Shown here in pieces: positions 63,225 through 64,000 of a stretch of DNA of 64,000 bases. A program made the position numbers and the translations under genes. The stretch lies in contig NZ_JACAAX010000001.1 in the NCBI RefSeq assembly GCF_013377085.1, forward strand, positions 62,001-126,000, given 5' to 3'. Every line of letters begins with the position of its first letter. Within the stretch, counting starts at the first letter, position 1. The notes beneath the pieces were generated by a model. It was not told the origin of the DNA. It searched no databases and saw only the letters and a list, made by a program, of their open reading frames with translations. Source of the DNA: Rhodoplanes sp. GTDB taxonomy: Bacteria; Pseudomonadota; Alphaproteobacteria; Rhizobiales; Xanthobacteraceae.

Positions 63225-63626
63225 TCACACGCCCAGCTTCTCTTTCGCGGCGGCGGCCAGGAAATCCGCGCGGCTGAGGCCGGCGCGGGCCGCCGCGTCA
63301 TCGACCGCGGCGACCAAGCCCTCGTCGAAGGTCACGTCGACGGGCACGGACTTGCCGGACAGGTCGACCGGCAACGCGACGATCATGCTGTCCTCGGCAT
63401 CCTCGTGGAAGCTGGGATCGGCCTTGAGCCGGTCGAGCGTTCGCGGTGTCGGGACCGGCTCGCCATCCTCGATCAGGCTGTCGATATAAGCAGTCGCGGC
63501 GGCTGCGCCGCGCCGCAAGACCTCGTCGAGGCTGTCACCCGCAGCGATGCAGCCCGGAAAATCCGGAAACGAAATGCCATAGATGCCCGCTTCCTCGTGC
63601 ACGATCGCGATCACGTGTGTCGTCAT
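63225..63626 (-). CDS. hicB: HicB-family antitoxin
   Basis: A 133-residue protein: the N-terminal half is a HicB partial RNase H-like fold (IHEEAGIYGISFPDFPGCIA in essence: GIYGISFPDFPGCIAAGDSL), and the C-terminal half is a ribbon-helix-helix-like DNA-binding part (VDDAAARAGLSRADFLAAAA). It neutralises HicA and represses the operon. The start at 63626 is preferred; an upstream ATG at 63653 overlaps hicA. It lies directly behind the disrupted hicA, with 14 bp between their coding parts. Confidence 0.85.
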   Translation of the reverse strand: MTTHVIAIVHEEAGIYGISFPDFPGCIAAGDSLDEVLRRGAAAATAYIDSLIEDGEPVPTPRTLDRLKADPSFHEDAEDSMIVALPVDLSGKSVPVDVTFDEGLVAAVDDAAARAGLSRADFLAAAAKEKLGV

Positions 63627-63640
63627 GCTCGGTCCCGCTG

Positions 63641-63847
63641 TCACCAGTCCCATCCAGCCATCCGGTATATCGATCGAAGCGTTCCGATCGGGATTTCCTT
63701 CTTTCCGGGGTCGACCAAGACACGGTCCGGCCGATCCGGATGACGAAAAACGATGTGATCACCCTTGCCGGGTCGCCGGACCCAGCCGTCGCGCTCCAGG
63801 CGGCGGATCAGTTACCGCGTTTCGTACAGCCGAGGCGACCGCGCCAT
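63641..63847 (-). pseudogene. hicA: hicA toxin gene with in-frame nonsense codon
   Basis: The frame after the stop reads a complete HicA: LIRRLERDGWVRRPGKGDHI with the catalytic His in GKGDHIVFRH, then LVDPGKKEIPIGTLRSIYRM and AGWDW before TGA at 63641. The codon before LIRR is TAA at 63812-63814, where HicA proteins usually have Glu (R-E-L-I-R-R). A frame from ATG 63847 gives only eleven codons before it. The next possible starts after the TAA are not standard, so the toxin is probably not made, or only as a trace from CTG. This is a single-base GAA to TAA event in all likelihood. A sequencing error is possible. Confidence 0.75.
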
Positions 63848-63856
63848 GGCGACATG

Positions 63857-63896
63857 ATACGTAATACGTCTGCGGCATACGTAATACGTCTACGGC
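63857..63896. promoter_or_regulatory. tandem 20-bp operator-like repeats upstream of hicAB
   Basis: Two adjacent 20-bp units, ATACGTAATACGTCTGCGGC and ATACGTAATACGTCTACGGC, differ at one base. Each contains the palindrome ACGTAATACGT. They lie 10 bp upstream of the hicA ATG, where HicB is expected to bind as a repressor. Confidence 0.65.
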
Positions 63897-63924
63897 GTGC
63901 AATTCAGGCCCGGAGGCCTGCCCG

Positions 63925-64000
63925 TCACCCCGGCCTGTCCGCCGTGTCCACCGTGATGCTGCCGCCGGCGACGCGGGACACGCAGGTACAGAGTTTTGCG
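63925..64000 (-). CDS. C-terminal end of an unidentified gene (partial)
   Basis: A frame open from the window edge on the minus strand reads LCTCVSRVAGGSITVDTADR before TGA at 63925. It could be the 3' end of a gene transcribed towards the hicAB operon. Only about 24 codons are visible and no family can be named. Confidence 0.3.
   Translation of the reverse strand, partial: AKLCTCVSRVAGGSITVDTADRPG

Overview
This is a GC-rich chromosomal stretch from an alphaproteobacterium, most likely of the Rhizobiales (Hyphomicrobiales). The grounds are gene content (nasA next to a NADPH diflavin reductase, nosRZDFYLX, a DUF6481 protein), an EcfG-type promoter match, and many palindromic intergenic repeats of the kind common in Bradyrhizobium/Rhodopseudomonas-like genomes. 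The genus cannot be fixed from the sequence alone. No rRNA, tRNA, CRISPR array, prophage or transposase was seen.

Layout. (1) 1-4819: the end of an assimilatory nitrate reductase operon, with a NADPH-flavin reductase C-terminus, nasA and a CysG-like siroheme gene whose methyltransferase half is truncated and degenerate. (2) 5147-16656: a chemotaxis operon (STAS protein, CheY, CheA, CheW, receptor, CheW, receptor, CheR, CheB). The two receptors share a perfectly duplicated ~990 bp signalling region. A convergent soluble receptor-like protein follows. (3) 17016-20455: a YeaQ/YmgE-type stress membrane protein with an EcfG-like promoter, then a large two-PAS sensor kinase. (4) 20518-31006: the complete nitrous oxide reductase cluster nosRZDFYLX, facing a ferritin-like gene across a region that holds a perfect FNR/NNR-type box. 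(5) 31252-40241: mixed genes including two small membrane proteins, a Zn alcohol dehydrogenase with a CobW-type GTPase, an amidohydrolase, a dipicolinate-synthase-A-like protein with a small tautomerase, a DUF6481 protein, a TTT binding protein and a NodB-fold deacetylase. (6) 40486-45731: an aromatic meta-cleavage set (LysR, extradiol-type VOC protein, FAH-family hydrolase, IclR, MhpA-like hydroxylase). (7) 45573-53460: a MarR regulator facing an ABC importer/amidohydrolase/creatinase-like/enolase-superfamily set, with a 19-bp palindromic operator candidate. (8) 53681-57911: a xanthine-dehydrogenase-family large subunit, gluconokinase and gluconate permease. (9) 58096-64000: a caspase-fold protein lacking its cysteine, a hydroxyacid dehydrogenase, EttA, and a HicAB module in which hicA carries a nonsense codon and is preceded by a tandem operator-like repeat.

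How it fits together: the cell assimilates nitrate, respires or detoxifies N2O, moves chemotactically and takes up and degrades aromatic and amide/N-containing compounds. The most unusual points are the receptor duplication, the soluble receptor-like protein with two hairpin-like segments and a CheZ-like tail, several apparently catalysis-dead enzymes (pseudo-caspase, metal-less M24 protein, degenerate SUMT half), the hicA nonsense mutation with its tandem operator, and palindromic repeats that intrude into coding ends and starts.
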